Part shown: piece after piece, positions 23,004 to 34,123 of the stretch
Layout of the letters: the number at the start of each line of letters is the position of its first letter
How positions within the stretch are numbered: the first letter of the stretch is position 1
Origin: Dioszegia crocea
Taxonomy: Eukaryota; Basidiomycota; Tremellomycetes; Tremellales; Bulleribasidiaceae
Length of the DNA: 64,000 nt
Assembly (NCBI GenBank): GCA_001600615.1
Contig: BCKK01000009.1
Location: 905,213 to 969,212, forward strand
Reading direction: 5' to 3'
Program-made: the position numbers and the translations under genes
The notes under the pieces: generated by a model
What the model was told of the DNA's origin: nothing
The model's input: the letters and a program-made list of their open reading frames with translations, nothing else
The model's database searches: none

Positions 23004-24567
23004 CTAAGCCATGATTTCCTCCCTCTGACCCTGTCCTTCCCTCTGTCCACCCTGGCCTCCCTGCTGACCCTGACCCTCCCTCCGTTCACCCTGAACCGGA
23101 TATCTCCTCTGCTGCTGCGTAATCGGACCCTGCCTCGCCTGCTCTTCAGCCTCCCCAACAGCCTTCCTAGCCTCCTCCACAGCCCCCTTCCACTCCCCCA
23201 ACCGCTTCTCGAGCAACTTCCACTGTTCATCCCCAAACGCCCTATCGGCAGCTGATGACACTGAGATAATTCGGACAGTCTGCGCAGGCTGAGAAATACG
23301 CGCCACGACCAATTGAGTTCGGATCGCATCAAAGACCCATGATTCGACGTCGGTCTCGGGTATAGAGAGTGCCGAAGAGATTTCGGCGTAGGATAGTGTT
23401 CGCGTTGGTGCGGTTGAGCAAAGATGTGCCAAGGCGAGGAGACGAAGTTTACGTAGAATCACTTCAGGGGTGAATTGGGATATACCTAATTTTGTCAGAA
23501 TCAGACCAATGGGCGAAGGGTAAGATTGCTCACCTCTAGCCTGGATCCAACCAGATTGTTTCCCTGCCCATTCCTCTCCCCTCTTGACGGCCCCAACGGC
23601 ATCTGCGTCACCTAGTAGCCCGACCAACTCCTTAGCCTCAGAACCGAGCACCTCAACCTTCGCGAGCGCATCAACATTAAACCTCTTCTCGTCCATCACA
23701 GCCACAACAGCCGCCTTATCCGCCACATCCGCCCGATTCTCATATCTCAGCGCAATGAGAAGAATGTCATATGCCGAAGAGTAATTACCGGTGGTTCGGT
23801 AGATGTCGGCGGCAGAAACGAGGAAGTTGACTTTTTCGCCAGTGGGTAAAGACCACGCGTCGGCTGATGTGGATAGTTGACTGGGTGAGAGGGGGAGGAT
23901 GGAAAGATCGGTGAATTTTGATAGGGCCGTTAGGAGGAGGAGAAGGGTAGGGGCGCGGAGAGGGGATGTGGAGGGTAGGGAGTTGTAGGTATTGTTCAAT
24001 CTGAAATATGAGCGTGTTGTCCCAAAGCAAGAATCTCGAGGCACCGTATAACTCACATCCGAGCGGCGACTTCCAAACGGGTCACTCGTCCCGACGTAGC
24101 ATACGCCTCCACTCCCTTTCTCAACCCATCCAGAACAACCTTGAATACCTGCTCATACTCCTCGCCTTGGTACGTAGTCGAAAGGACGTATTGTAATAGC
24201 AAGTGTGAGCTTTCGACATCTGACAATTAGCTCCCAATCATCATATCCCATCCTTGATTCAAGCTCACCAGACTCCTTCAGACCCTCAAGCGCACCACCG
24301 ACTTCCCCAACTTTAGTCGCAATCCCCCTGATGATCTCTTTCCGTTTCTGCTCATCCTCCTCTTCCCCTTCCTTCAATTGCGCCTCAAATCCGGCAATGA
24401 ACTCCTTGGATGCCGCTGCGTCGCTCGAGGTAGGTACACATCGGGATAGATGAGTCGCAAGCTCAGTCACCTATAACTCATCAGTATCGGGTCAAAGGCA
24501 GTTGGCGAGTCTGACGGACCTGGGCTCGGAAGGGGAGCTCTGGGGCGATCGCTACGCAGTCTGCCAT
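23004..24567 (-). CDS. eIF3m: Eukaryotic translation initiation factor 3 subunit M (PCI domain)
   Basis: Starts MADCVAIAPELPFRAQ at 24567, with introns near 24465-24525, 24055-24240 and 23490-23535. The C-terminal PCI winged helix carries SYAEISSALSIPETDVESWV and FGDEQWKLLEKRLGEWKGA, the eIF3m signature region. It ends in a Gln/Gly/Arg-rich low-complexity tail (about 23004-23110). eIF3m is a subunit of the eIF3 scaffold on the 40S ribosome. It is divergent from prefoldin subunit 2, with 276 bp between the two starts, so the promoter is probably shared. Confidence 0.88.
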
Positions 24568-24843
24568 GTTTATATATATCTCTTAGGCTGATCTAACGTG
24601 TGTGGGCTGTAGCTATTGCCCTTTTGTGTATGTATAGGAATGTATAGATGTACAACAAAAGGAACGCGCCAAAGAGCGCCACAGTCGGAAATTGTTTGAA
24701 ATCCCGAAGATATCTCCGACGCCGCCTCACGTAAGCAATTGCCACCCAGGCCCATGCGGGGACTCCACACACCCTCACCACCACCCAATCCGACTTTCTG
24801 ACCATACCTCCTCCCCCTACCCACCTATTCAACATCCACAACC

Positions 24844-25337
24844 ATGCCTCCCAAAGCCTCAAGCTCGCCAGCACAACTGCCGGCGAAGCTATCGCCTGAT
24901 CAGGTCCCAGCGATGTTTCAGCGATATCGCACAGACCTCCAAAATCTGGCTCAAAAGATTGGAGAATTAGAGTCTGAAATGGAAGAGCATGCGTTAGTCC
25001 AGTATCTTCTGCTGTAAGCTACGCGTGCTGATCGTATAGTCTGGTCTTGTCTACTCTCGTCCCACTGCTCAAAACTGAACCTGAACGCATATGTTATCGT
25101 CAAATAGGAGGAACGCTCGTTCAACGCACAGTGAAGGATGTGGTGCCGACGTTGGAGACGAATTACAGTGGGATAAAAGAAGTGTTGGATGGGCTAGTGA
25201 GGAGTTATAAGGGCAAAGAAGAGGAGTTTGGCGTTTTCCAGAAGGAGCATGGGATACAAGTGAGCAAATATCGCAATCGTAAACATAAGGGGGAAATGCT
25301 GATTAGATAGATGGCGCCTGGGCAAGCGTCAAGATGA
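24844..25337 (+). CDS. GIM4: Prefoldin subunit 2
   Basis: Three exons (24844-24992, 25040-25259, 25311-25337), 131 aa. The pattern KIGELESEMEEHALVLSTL, then ERICYRQIGGTLVQRTVKDV, matches beta-type prefoldin subunit 2 with its two coiled-coil arms around a beta hairpin. The first donor is GTTAGT right after CATGC, which restores an Ala codon across the junction. Prefoldin hands unfolded actin and tubulin to the CCT chaperonin in the cytosol. Length is normal for the family. Confidence 0.9.
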
Positions 25338-25813
25338 CCATAAGACTAGATGTGTATGTATAATCACAAATGGAGATGCTCGAGCTGTTTGACAAAGCGG
25401 TTGGGAAATGACTGGAAGATTAAAGGCTAGGATGGATGGCTAGGGCGAATGACTCACGCGTTAGAGACTGGGTTGATGAGGAGTCATCAAAGGATAGATC
25501 AGGGGATACGGGGTGAGGGTGATAATGGCGCGTCGTAGGTGGGACCTACCAGTGGTTGACCATCTTCAACCCTCACCAACATTCAACGCAACAAATCCCA
25601 ACCACTCAAGATATCCACCACCACCAGTACGACCGACACCACCATCACACACTCTTCACATCCTATTCAAATTCGCTACACTTCCCCCCGTCCATCCGCC
25701 ACTTTGCCATTTTTCAAACCACATCGCACGGCCATACTCTATCCGCGAAAGTATCGATTCCCTCAGACACACCTATTCTAGCCAACATCACAAGTCAGCA
25801 CGCACACTCCACA
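25338..25813. promoter_or_regulatory. Intergenic; upstream region of hairpin protein 1 with elements repeated upstream of protein 2
   Basis: Contains CTCACGCGT (25453-25461), CATCAAAGGATA (25485-25496) and GGGTGAGG (25511-25518). The same three words occur in the same order before the neighbouring paralog. The rest, 25520-25813, is rich in CA/CC and is likely 5' leader. Confidence 0.55.
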
Positions 25814-27259
25814 ATGACAGACAGCGGTTATGGTTCCGAATCGGGCTACGATTCCAGTGGACGATCCACCCCCGCCTCATCCGTATGCTCGAACGATAGC
25901 CGAGACAGATCTGACTTTAAAACTGTAACATGTACACTCGAGCTCCAGCATCCACAACCGAAACGACCAATCCACAGTAAGATCCTACGAACGACGGACG
26001 CATCTTCAATCCAATCATCACCTAGCGTATCTTCATTCATTCCCCTACACCCACAGCTACACCAGCCGCGTGCGAGACGTGCGGATAGGACAGAAGTTAC
26101 GACCTCTCCCGAGAGATCACAAGTCTGGAGGGGTAGTCATACAACTGTAAATACGGTACAATCCCAGTCTTCGCGTCCGATCACTACCACAAATCAATAT
26201 TCCAATACCAACACCGGTAGTCTAAGCCCCCAATTTTCACAGCAAGCGCCCCCAACCCAAACTTATACATTGAACCAACGACAATTCAATTACGCTTCGA
26301 CACCCCAACCTCAGACAGTAGGGATAGGTGCTACTGCGTCTGCGAGCTACACAGCCCAGCCCCAGTCTAACGTCCAGCCCTCACGGCCCGATACGACTGT
26401 GTCACCAAATGACTACACACAGCCGATCGCGTATCCCCCTTCGACCGCATCGCCCGGTACCAGTGCTAAACCTTCAAATTCTCAATCACGCTTTCGCTCA
26501 TTCTTCACATGGATTCCCAAGTACAAGCCTGAAACAGTCAAGGTATCCGATGAAGATCTCGGGTTCACGGATGACCGCCATCTAAGTCGGATTGGAAGAA
26601 GGATTAAATCCACATGCAAGGTTTCCCGGAAACCGAGAACCTTCACATACCGAGGCGATACAGACGTCAAGACCACGTCCAAATTGTCCAACGAGTGGAG
26701 CAGAATGAAGTACGACCCTAACGCTTCAGACCTGCACGACGTCAGTAGTGCGCCATCTCAAGCATCCATCGTCGAAGCTGCGTCAAAGAAGTCTGCCCGG
26801 ACCGAGCTCGAAAAGTCGGCCGATCGTAGTGGTTCCGACGAATCAGTAATCTCCGATGGAGTCTCCGAATGCGATTCCATACTCAACCCAAAGCCGTCAC
26901 TTGAAAATTCTTCCAAACCACCAAAGTCTACCATTCAGACAAATCCACCACCTATCGACTCAAGCCGGCGAAGTTCCGATCGATCATGGTTCCCCTCCAA
27001 CTCATACGCTACGTGGGGTGGGATCGGCGGAACAGCCCTTGGTCTGACCGCTGGGCTTTTGGCCGGTAGGCTTACAGGTGTGGATGCGAGTACGCTACTT
27101 CTGGTAACTGCGGCAAATGCTACGGTTGGGGGTTTGGTGGGATGGGTGTGGGGTGATCAGTTCGACCAAGGTGGGAGTACAAGGCTCAGTAGGCCTAGCG
27201 TTAGCGGTGGCGGTACTGGCAAAACGGGAGATGGGAAGTCGATTTTGCCGGTTACGTAG
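25814..27259 (+). CDS. Ser/Pro/Thr-rich protein with C-terminal membrane hairpin, paralog 1
   Basis: Not a family I recognise. Single exon, 481 aa from the ATG at 25814; the frame is open back to 25556 but the upstream part has a biased leader-like composition. The first 380 residues are disordered and rich in Ser, Thr, Pro, Gln. The C-terminus (about 27000-27170) has two Gly/Ala-rich hydrophobic stretches (WGGIGGTALGLTAGLLAG and LLLVTAANATVGGLVGWVWG) that could form a membrane hairpin. The next gene has the same ending, WGVIGGTA ... ATATNALLLGTAGWAYG. A cytosolic tail anchored in an organelle membrane is possible; no function can be assigned. Confidence 0.7.
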   Translation: MTDSGYGSESGYDSSGRSTPASSVCSNDSRDRSDFKTVTCTLELQHPQPKRPIHSKILRTTDASSIQSSPSVSSFIPLHPQLHQPRARRADRTEVTTSPERSQVWRGSHTTVNTVQSQSSRPITTTNQYSNTNTGSLSPQFSQQAPPTQTYTLNQRQFNYASTPQPQTVGIGATASASYTAQPQSNVQPSRPDTTVSPNDYTQPIAYPPSTASPGTSAKPSNSQSRFRSFFTWIPKYKPETVKVSDEDLGFTDDRHLSRIGRRIKSTCKVSRKPRTFTYRGDTDVKTTSKLSNEWSRMKYDPNASDLHDVSSAPSQASIVEAASKKSARTELEKSADRSGSDESVISDGVSECDSILNPKPSLENSSKPPKSTIQTNPPPIDSSRRSSDRSWFPSNSYATWGGIGGTALGLTAGLLAGRLTGVDASTLLLVTAANATVGGLVGWVWGDQFDQGGSTRLSRPSVSGGGTGKTGDGKSILPVT

Positions 27260-27779
27260 ATCTCATGAGAGCTGAGAGGTGTCCAGTCTGATGGCAATTG
27301 TCGAACATGCATGCCAGGCGTCAGGTCAGGATTGGAGGCCCTCTAAATACCCAAAGTGTTTGACAGAGACGAACTGATGACACTGGAGATTAGGCGCCGG
27401 CTGTGATCGACGATTCGAGCGGATAGGATATGGCTAATGCAAATGTCTCACGCGTGAGAGACGGGCAGGGGTAGATGAGACTTGAGGGGCATCAAAGGAT
27501 ATACTAAGGGATAGGGCATGCAGGGTGAGGTCGATACGGTCGGTCGTGATCACGGGAACGGCTGATGCCTGTCCGTCTTCAACCGCTCATCAACATTGTT
27601 CACACAACCCGCGCCCACACCAAGTCAAGCTGATATCCACCATACTCACGTGCACGCCACTCCACCTTTCCTCTTTCCACCACTACGTCGTCAAAGGACC
27701 GACCGCCCCAAACCCTCTGACCGGCCCAAAGCCTAGCTACACTCCTCATCCCACTACTCGTTCTTCGTGCCTCAATAAC
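27260..27779. promoter_or_regulatory. Intergenic; upstream region of hairpin protein 2 with duplicated elements
   Basis: Holds CTCACGCGT (27447-27455), CATCAAAGGATA (27490-27501) and GGGTGAGG (27523-27530), in the same order as before paralog 1. The segment preceding them also resembles the paralog 1 flank (GTTTGACA ... ACTGGA.GAT), so the duplication covered promoter and gene. Confidence 0.55.
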
Positions 27780-28283
27780 ATGGGTACCTACCGCCCTCCA
27801 AGTGTCGAATCGGATACTGGCGGATCAGACTCCAATTACAATCACAGCGATGAAGCCGGGTCAGAAGCCGAAGCAGACAACCCGTTACGCACCAGCCCCG
27901 CAGGCTCACCCAAACCCCAAGATGCGACGGACTCTCCGCCCGATACCAAATCAAGATGGACCACCCGCACATTCAACTCAACAGTCAATACCGCCCGATC
28001 GTGGCTCAACACCACCAAGTCGTGGCTCCCCTCCCTGTCAAGCGCGACCTGGGGTGTCATTGGAGGAACAGCAATCACAGCCTTGGGCGCATCAACAGCA
28101 TACATGACTGGTCCTCTGGGAGAAGGCGGTTTGTCATCCGTTGCTCTGGCAACTGCGACCAATGCGTTGTTATTGGGCACCGCGGGCTGGGCGTACGGTC
28201 ATGATTGGAAGAAGAGCGGTGCTGCCGAGGAGGACAAAACGGCCGATGAGGTTGAGAGTTTGATGCCGGGTACATTATCATAA
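27780..28283 (+). CDS. Short protein with C-terminal membrane hairpin, paralog 2
   Basis: Single exon, 167 aa from the ATG at 27780. Shorter relative of the preceding gene: a disordered acidic Ser/Asp/Pro-rich N-terminus (SDTGGSDSNYNHSDEAGSEA), a Trp-containing stretch (ARSWLNTTKSWLPSLSSATW), then two hydrophobic Gly/Ala-rich segments. It lacks about 300 residues of the disordered region of paralog 1. Same strand, about 520 bp downstream, with shared upstream DNA words, so this is a tandem duplicate. Function unknown. Confidence 0.65.
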   Translation: MGTYRPPSVESDTGGSDSNYNHSDEAGSEAEADNPLRTSPAGSPKPQDATDSPPDTKSRWTTRTFNSTVNTARSWLNTTKSWLPSLSSATWGVIGGTAITALGASTAYMTGPLGEGGLSSVALATATNALLLGTAGWAYGHDWKKSGAAEEDKTADEVESLMPGTLS

Positions 28284-28568
28284 GTGCATCAGCGCTGCTG
28301 AAGTCGCGATTGATCTCTGAAATGTAGATAGTGCTGAACGACGATTATTGTATTTGATCAGCTTGAGTAGTCATGAATTATTGCCTAGGCTGGCAACAGC
28401 TGCACAACGCCAGACCAGTTAGTAGTTGAGTGGGCGTTCCGGTATCTTGGCGTCGATCTCGATCAGGACTATGATCCTTTATGTACTCTCCACGCGATCC
28501 GCCTAGAAGTCAGGAGAACCACTCGTAACAGCTCCAATTGTGACGATTTCCATCCCACAGCTGCCAAC

Positions 28569-31217
28569 CTAATCCTCCTCATCACTATCCTCTTCCTCCT
28601 CTTCCTCACTATCCTCGTCTTCATCACTCTCCATCTGCTCCAGCACATCCACATACACTTTCCCCTTCTTCCAAACTTCCCTCCATTTATCAGTCTCCAC
28701 CCCTTCCTCCTGACCCTCAGCTTGCGCCCTCGAATCATCCCTCCACCTCAGCAAGACCGTCTCATCAACCAAATCCGCCTCGTACCCAGCCCTCAAAACC
28801 AGTCCAAACCAACCCGCCATCTCTTCCCTGCCCTCAACCACATACTCCTGCATATCCAACACAAGATTCACATAGTCCAATGTAAACTTGGGGAAAATCG
28901 GCTTCCACCTCGTAAACATCTTGGTGGTAGCTTCGACAATCTTGGCTGGACCACCTTCGAGTGATATTTTACTCAAAATGAAATGAACAATTTCTTTACG
29001 GGCAGAATCGACTCCGGCGTTATAAGCAGGGAAGAGCAATCCCATTTCGGTACCGATGTTGACGACGTCGTAATCCTCTTCCCAGCCTCGTTCGAGCGTG
29101 AGTTGAGCTTCGGCAGTGAATGCCGCAGAGGGTCCGGTGGCCGTGGGTCCAAGACCCATCATTGACATGGCCATAGATGGGATATCGCCGTCGTCGGAGG
29201 ATGAAGCGGATGAGGCGGGTGAAGAGGGGATAGAGGAAGCTTTGGATAGTGTTGAAAGGGATAAAGAGGATTTTGTGAGGTTGGAGAGTGATCGGCCGAG
29301 CTGGAGTAGGGATTTGTTACGTGGGTGCTCGTATGGATCTTCAGCCTCGTCGTCGTCTGAATCAGAGGTAGACTCTTCTTCTTCAGAAGGCCAGATGAAT
29401 CCCAGTGATTGATCGCCGAGTATCTGTAGACTTCGGGCTGGAAGATAAGCTTGGCTAATCAACACCGCGCGGAGTACTCACCAACTAAAGTCTCCGCATC
29501 TTCATCCTCTTCATCACCCTCTTCCCACCCTTCAGGCACCCATCGTTCCCTCCCCACCCGCATGAAAGCAGGGACCTTGACGCCTTTCCCCAATTTGACA
29601 CCATCGCCCACTAATGCGCCTCTGGCAATTTCTACCCCATCGGCAATTTCGACATCGCGCCCGATGATGCAGGATTTGAGGTGGCAGTTGGCGCCTATCC
29701 GAACTTGGTCAAATATGTAGGAATGGTGAATGGAGGAGTTGGGACCGAGGGAGGTGAATGAGCCCAGGGTTGAGCGATGGATAGTGGTGTGTGCTTGCAG
29801 GTTGGAGCAGGGGCCAATTAGAGCTGGACCGTGTAATTCTGTCGTTCTACATAGTCAGCTTGTGGATGGGAGGTGGATCCGGAAACTTACCTTGACAACA
29901 TGACATTATCCCTCGCGACGTAGACGTTACCTGGCCGTAACTCGTACTGCACCCCGCCCGGCTCGTTGAGATCAGGAACAAGCGGGAATGCCCATCTGCG
30001 CAGAACGTCCCGTCTGATCATCAGCACAGAATCTCTCGAGATAAATAAGTGACGCACGTTATATCCCCATACGTCCTCGTATCTCTCACTCGCTCAATAT
30101 ACCTTCCCCCCGCCTCGCCCTCCCCAATAAGATGAACCGCAATCTTCTTGCCCAAAAGATCACTCGTCAAGACCCCATTGACGAAATGCCGCCTCATATC
30201 ATGATAATCGAAGTTCTCCGTGCACAGCGCCGGGACGTCCAATTCGCAAATATCCACACCGAGATCTCTGTACCCATTTGATGATGAGCCAGAGGACGAA
30301 GAGGGGCCTGACCATATTTCGTACGAGTCGATTGAGGCGGGGAAGGGGTCGGTGAATAGATGAGAGGGGAATGCGACTCTTGGTGTGGATGGGACGAGGG
30401 GATGGGGGGAGTAGTGAAGGAGTCGAGAGGATGGTGGATGGATTAGCATGATTGGAGATTCGGGGTGACGTCTGGAAAGTCAGCGGGAGTTGGAAGGTCC
30501 TGGGAACAGAGTGTACCTTCCGCCTTGCCCAACACCTAGGGTCATTATGTAGTTTGGATCCGCTTCTCGTCTCTTCTTGTGCGCATCGACCATCTTGGAG
30601 ATGTCGTAGTTGCTAACAAGGGGTGAGTGAACCAGGATGAAGGGGCTATCACCATTCAAGACCTGCTCCATCAGCCTCATTGCTCTAGATTCAGAGTCGA
30701 AGCGCAGCTCACACCCATCGAGTCTAGTTCTCTCATAGCGTCTCCAGGCGTCCGAGCAGTCTGCGAACTCAGACATTGGATGTCCAGTGTATGCCTATAT
30801 GGGGATTTTCTACTCAATCAGCATTTCCCCTAGTCACATGTCTTTCCCAGCCTTTCGATGACATCTCCGCATCAGTGCAAAGATCCAAGACTTACTCGAC
30901 AAATTCCCTTATTTGCTCCGCGTGGACTCCGCAGAACAAAAACACCTGCTTGACTTTACTCAAACTCAGCGCCTCCAATGTCCAAGTCAAGAGCGGGGTC
31001 GAGCATAATGGCAGCAGGATGCGCGGTCTATCGACACACAGAACTTCGAATCTGCGATTGTAAGAGTCTGCTAGGACTACAGCCTGTAGTGGTGATTCAT
31101 CCGGAATGTCGAGTTTCTACAGATGTCAGTTGAGGAAAGGGGGTTGGAGGGGGTGAGGGAAGGACTTACTCGGGAAGATTCTGCTCGAGCTTGAGGCGCT
31201 GATTTTTTGGGCGGCAT
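28569..31217 (-). CDS. GCD6: Translation initiation factor eIF2B subunit epsilon
   Basis: Starts MPPKKSAPQARAESS at 31217, followed by a nucleotidyltransferase-like domain (31190-30480), left-handed beta-helix hexapeptide repeats (about 29480-29990: GPCSNLQAHTTI, LGPNSSI, IGANCHLKSCIIG), an acidic linker, and a C-terminal W2/HEAT domain (about 28590-29120: RKEIVHFILSKISLEGG, VNLVLDMQEYVVEG) ending in a run of Asp/Glu. This is the catalytic nucleotide-exchange subunit that recharges eIF2 with GTP. The acidic C-end fits the known binding surface for eIF2-beta. About six short introns. Head-to-head with NDUFA1, 323 bp apart. Confidence 0.9.
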
Positions 31218-31540
31218 TTCGGCAAGACCTGTGGCTCTTGCTGGGGTCAATATCAGCCTCGGAAGCGACGAAGCTGAGGATGTATATGAGAAGGTGATGT
31301 TGAATATGGTCGAGTCGAGGCTTGGTGGACGACCTGTTTCAGAGCCAAATTATACTTCCGTCTTCACCCGACCTTTGCTCAGTCTACACATCTCTCGCAC
31401 TACAGACCATATACCTTCAACATCCGCCTTCTCGACTTTATCAAGACCTCTTCCCACGGATTCTGTGGGATCTTCGGTATTAGATCCGCTGAAAAAGCTC
31501 GTGAAAACACATCTGGCGAGAGTTGTAATTATCATCCGCC
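31218..31540. promoter_or_regulatory. Shared divergent promoter, GCD6 / NDUFA1
   Basis: 323 bp between two divergent ATGs. An open frame crosses it on the plus strand but has no protein-like features and overlaps the GCD6 start region. Confidence 0.5.
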
Positions 31541-32123
31541 ATGCCCGTTCCCTTCGAAGTGAGTCCCATCCGCTCTTTAGGCCTATACCCGGTCCTCAAC
31601 TATGTGTGCCCATATGCTAATTCGCGCAGGCCCTCCTCCCTTTCGGTGAGCTTATATCCCGCATTCAGATGAGCGCAGTAAATGATGCTGAATCTTACAG
31701 CCCTCCTAACTGTGTGTTTCGGAGCAACCGGCACTCTCTTTTCGATAGCTAAGCGAGCAACCAACGATGGCAAGGTATGTTTATCTCCTATCTCTGTTCT
31801 TGATCCCTTGGAACACTTGTCGGATTGCCGGAATCGCTATCCCTATGTGGGACATTCCCTGCTGCTAAGGATCCGATCTTGGCATCTGATTCGTGCGATA
31901 AAAGACCTAGCTAACTTCTCAGCCGCCACGATATCACATTGACAGCTGGGAGACGATGATGATGGAGCGTGACAGGCGATTAACAGGGTCACTACGAGGA
32001 CAAAGCGTGAGTCCTTGAGGTCAATGGTTCTGCTCGATTCATAGCTGAAATCACTAGACAAATCCCGAAGCACCAAAGGACTTTGCTACAAACAGTGTGT
32101 GGGAGACGGAGAGGGTACACTAG
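31541..32123 (+). CDS. NDUFA1: NADH dehydrogenase subunit NDUFA1 (MWFE)
   Basis: A five-exon gene of 85 aa: 31541-31558, 31630-31645, 31701-31774, 31923-32006, 32058-32123. Exon 2 is only 16 nt. The spliced protein begins MPVPFEALLPFALLTVCFG (the membrane helix), then RATNDGKPPRYHIDSWE, MMMERDRRLTG and SLRGQS, ending NSVWETERVH. Animal and fungal MWFE share the helix, the NGGK-like turn and the MERDRR block. MWFE is a small membrane-arm subunit of respiratory complex I in the mitochondrial inner membrane. Its presence implies this fungus has complex I. All joins keep frame and each intron has standard ends. Confidence 0.92.
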
Positions 32124-32471
32124 GGAGTGATGGTGGAGATATGCAGGAGCTGGATTCCAATCCGGGTCTGGGTCAGGCCTAAGGTCTGCTCAAATCGCTG
32201 ACACCCGTCAATACACACTCCTGTTGACTGGATCGCTCAGCCGGGGTACTGGCCGACTGGAACCATCACATAATCTGATTGTTCTTCTAATTTGTCAAGG
32301 ATATCGCGTTTGAAATGTTACCGAGGATCAGGAAGACAAAGACTATTGACCACTGAACGGTACAGCCTCAGCCAGGATAAAGGGGGCAATGATACAATTC
32401 GACATCCCAATGCCTCCCGTAGTCTATGTATCTAAACCGAAAAATACATAGACACAAGGCGTCCAGTACCC
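32124..32471. other. Intergenic between convergent NDUFA1 and DUF1275 genes
   Basis: About 350 bp of convergent 3' flanks. No gene seen. Confidence 0.4.
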
Positions 32472-33543
32472 TTACCGCACCCGTACTCCCGGAATGAAAC
32501 CCCACCATCCAGCCTGTATCAACCTCAATCCCGCCAGCACGCCCATACACCCCGCTTGACCCGCTGAGCTCTGCAGAATTGCCCGAGAGCAGAAGGAACC
32601 GAGTAGCACGCCGACTACCCCTAATATCCTGACATCGCGAGAGGGAACGGAACGGAGAGAGAGGAGAAGGGGGTCGTTGAATAGTTCAACCCACTGAGAG
32701 AATTAGCGACAGTCTGGAACGATATCAAAAGTGATACTCACAGTAGTTGTCAAAACGACGGTGGTGTTCATTGGTGAGGCGATCCGTTTTCCGACTATGC
32801 CCTGCCACCATCAGCTTGACCCTGTCACTTGCTCTTGCAACACACCTGGATCCCCATAGTTGCTGAAATAAAGCCGAGAGTTGCCATGCCCAATGCAGTG
32901 TGCCAGCTTGGATCTCCACGGTCCCTGAAGGTTCAGCTATTGTGCTATCTCCGCCATCTGCCAGCGGATCCCAGCAAAGCCAAGCCCAGGCAGAGACTCA
33001 CAAAGCAATCCCCGACTCGCCAGAGAAGTGCGCTGTCAACGCTGCAGCCACAGCCAGCAACACCTGAATCAACGTGACGCCAACTAACCATCTCCTCGTT
33101 TTTGCTCCCCATCTATCGCCTAGCCGCCCACACGTCGTACCCAGGATAAACGCAATAAGCGACGTCAAAGCCTGTTGATCAGGCTTCTGGAAGCCATACG
33201 TTCGATATTCGTTTGGCGAGAACGCTCGAGCGGCAGCCAAACCCAGCTGGGCAAGATTTCCAGTTTGAAAGCCGCACCATACGTAACAGGCCTATCTGTC
33301 AGCTGGAGATAAGGGTGGCAAGTGGACAAGACCTACTGAAAAAGAAGGAGCGGAAGTGAAACCAGTGAGAAAACAAGCATATATCGATATTGAGATACAC
33401 TGCTTGGGATCTACGTCGGTGTTGAGACGGTTTGATAGTCGACCCAGAGCAGATTGTGGGGTTGGTTCAGGCGAAGAGTCAATTTTTTCTTGAGGTGTCG
33501 AGGTTCCGCCGGTGTAGTCGGCTTGGGCGGGTAAGGTTGACAT
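32472..33543 (-). CDS. DUF1275 (YoaK-type) membrane protein
   Basis: Begins MSTLPAQADYTGG with a short polar tail, then membrane segments. The family-like stretch CYVWCGFQTGNLAQLGLA follows the first intron, with SLIAFILGTTCGRLGDRWG and WLVGVTLIQVLLAVAAAL. The last exon, read from about 32700, ends IQAGWWGFIPGVRVR. About six predicted helices in total. DUF1275 proteins are multipass membrane proteins of unknown substrate, common in bacteria and filamentous fungi. Divergent from the GH76 gene; 580 bp between the two starts. Confidence 0.8.
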
Positions 33544-34123
33544 TATGAGATAGTGAGAGTTTGGAGAATGGGGAGAGGGTCGTGGGCTAACAAACGTATG
33601 ATCAGTGAAAAGTGGGGATGGTCAAAATAGCGACTCGATGTTGCCATTGCCAAGGAGGAGCAGGTATGGGGATGCCGTGATTTTATCAAGGCGATTGTTG
33701 ACGCTTTGCGGTCCATTCTGATTGGACCTTTGCCATCCAATCTCATACCTTGTCAGACGATGCGAAACCTTCTTGAGACTGCTACGCCGGCGCACAGCGA
33801 CGAGAATCATACCGCTGGCGATTTTGACACGAATCCACGATGCCCCTTCCCGATCGTTCCCGTCCGCAAGAGATCGAGGGACTGAAACGCCAAAGGACTG
33901 TATCGTTTCAGACCCTTCAGCAATGGTCCTTGGGGAAAGGGATACTTCAATCGCCCCTGCATATGCGAACTATCCCTTGAAGGCCTTGCGTTCACCAGAG
34001 GGGTTTGCTTGGCAAGGAGAAAGCAAGACTTGAGGGGGAAAGGAGGAATTTCACTAGACCCTTATCTGTTGATCTGAACGTTGATTTTCCACTAACGCTC
34101 GTATCACTATTCACTGATCCAGA
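33544..34123. other. Intergenic divergent promoter, DUF1275 / GH76
   Basis: 580 bp between divergent starts. Several short open frames, none convincing. Confidence 0.4.

Noticed and set aside
23004..23332. Arg/Gly-rich frame in another reading of the eIF3m tail
   Set aside because: A low-complexity shadow of the Gln/Gly/Arg-rich tail.
25556..25813. 86-codon N-terminal extension of hairpin protein 1
   Set aside because: Composition looks like 5' leader, and the ATG at 25814 matches the position of the start in the paralog.
31207..31620. 137-codon plus-strand frame across the GCD6 start
   Set aside because: It overlaps the start of GCD6 and has no domain; the real gene here is NDUFA1, which uses other frames and starts at 31541.
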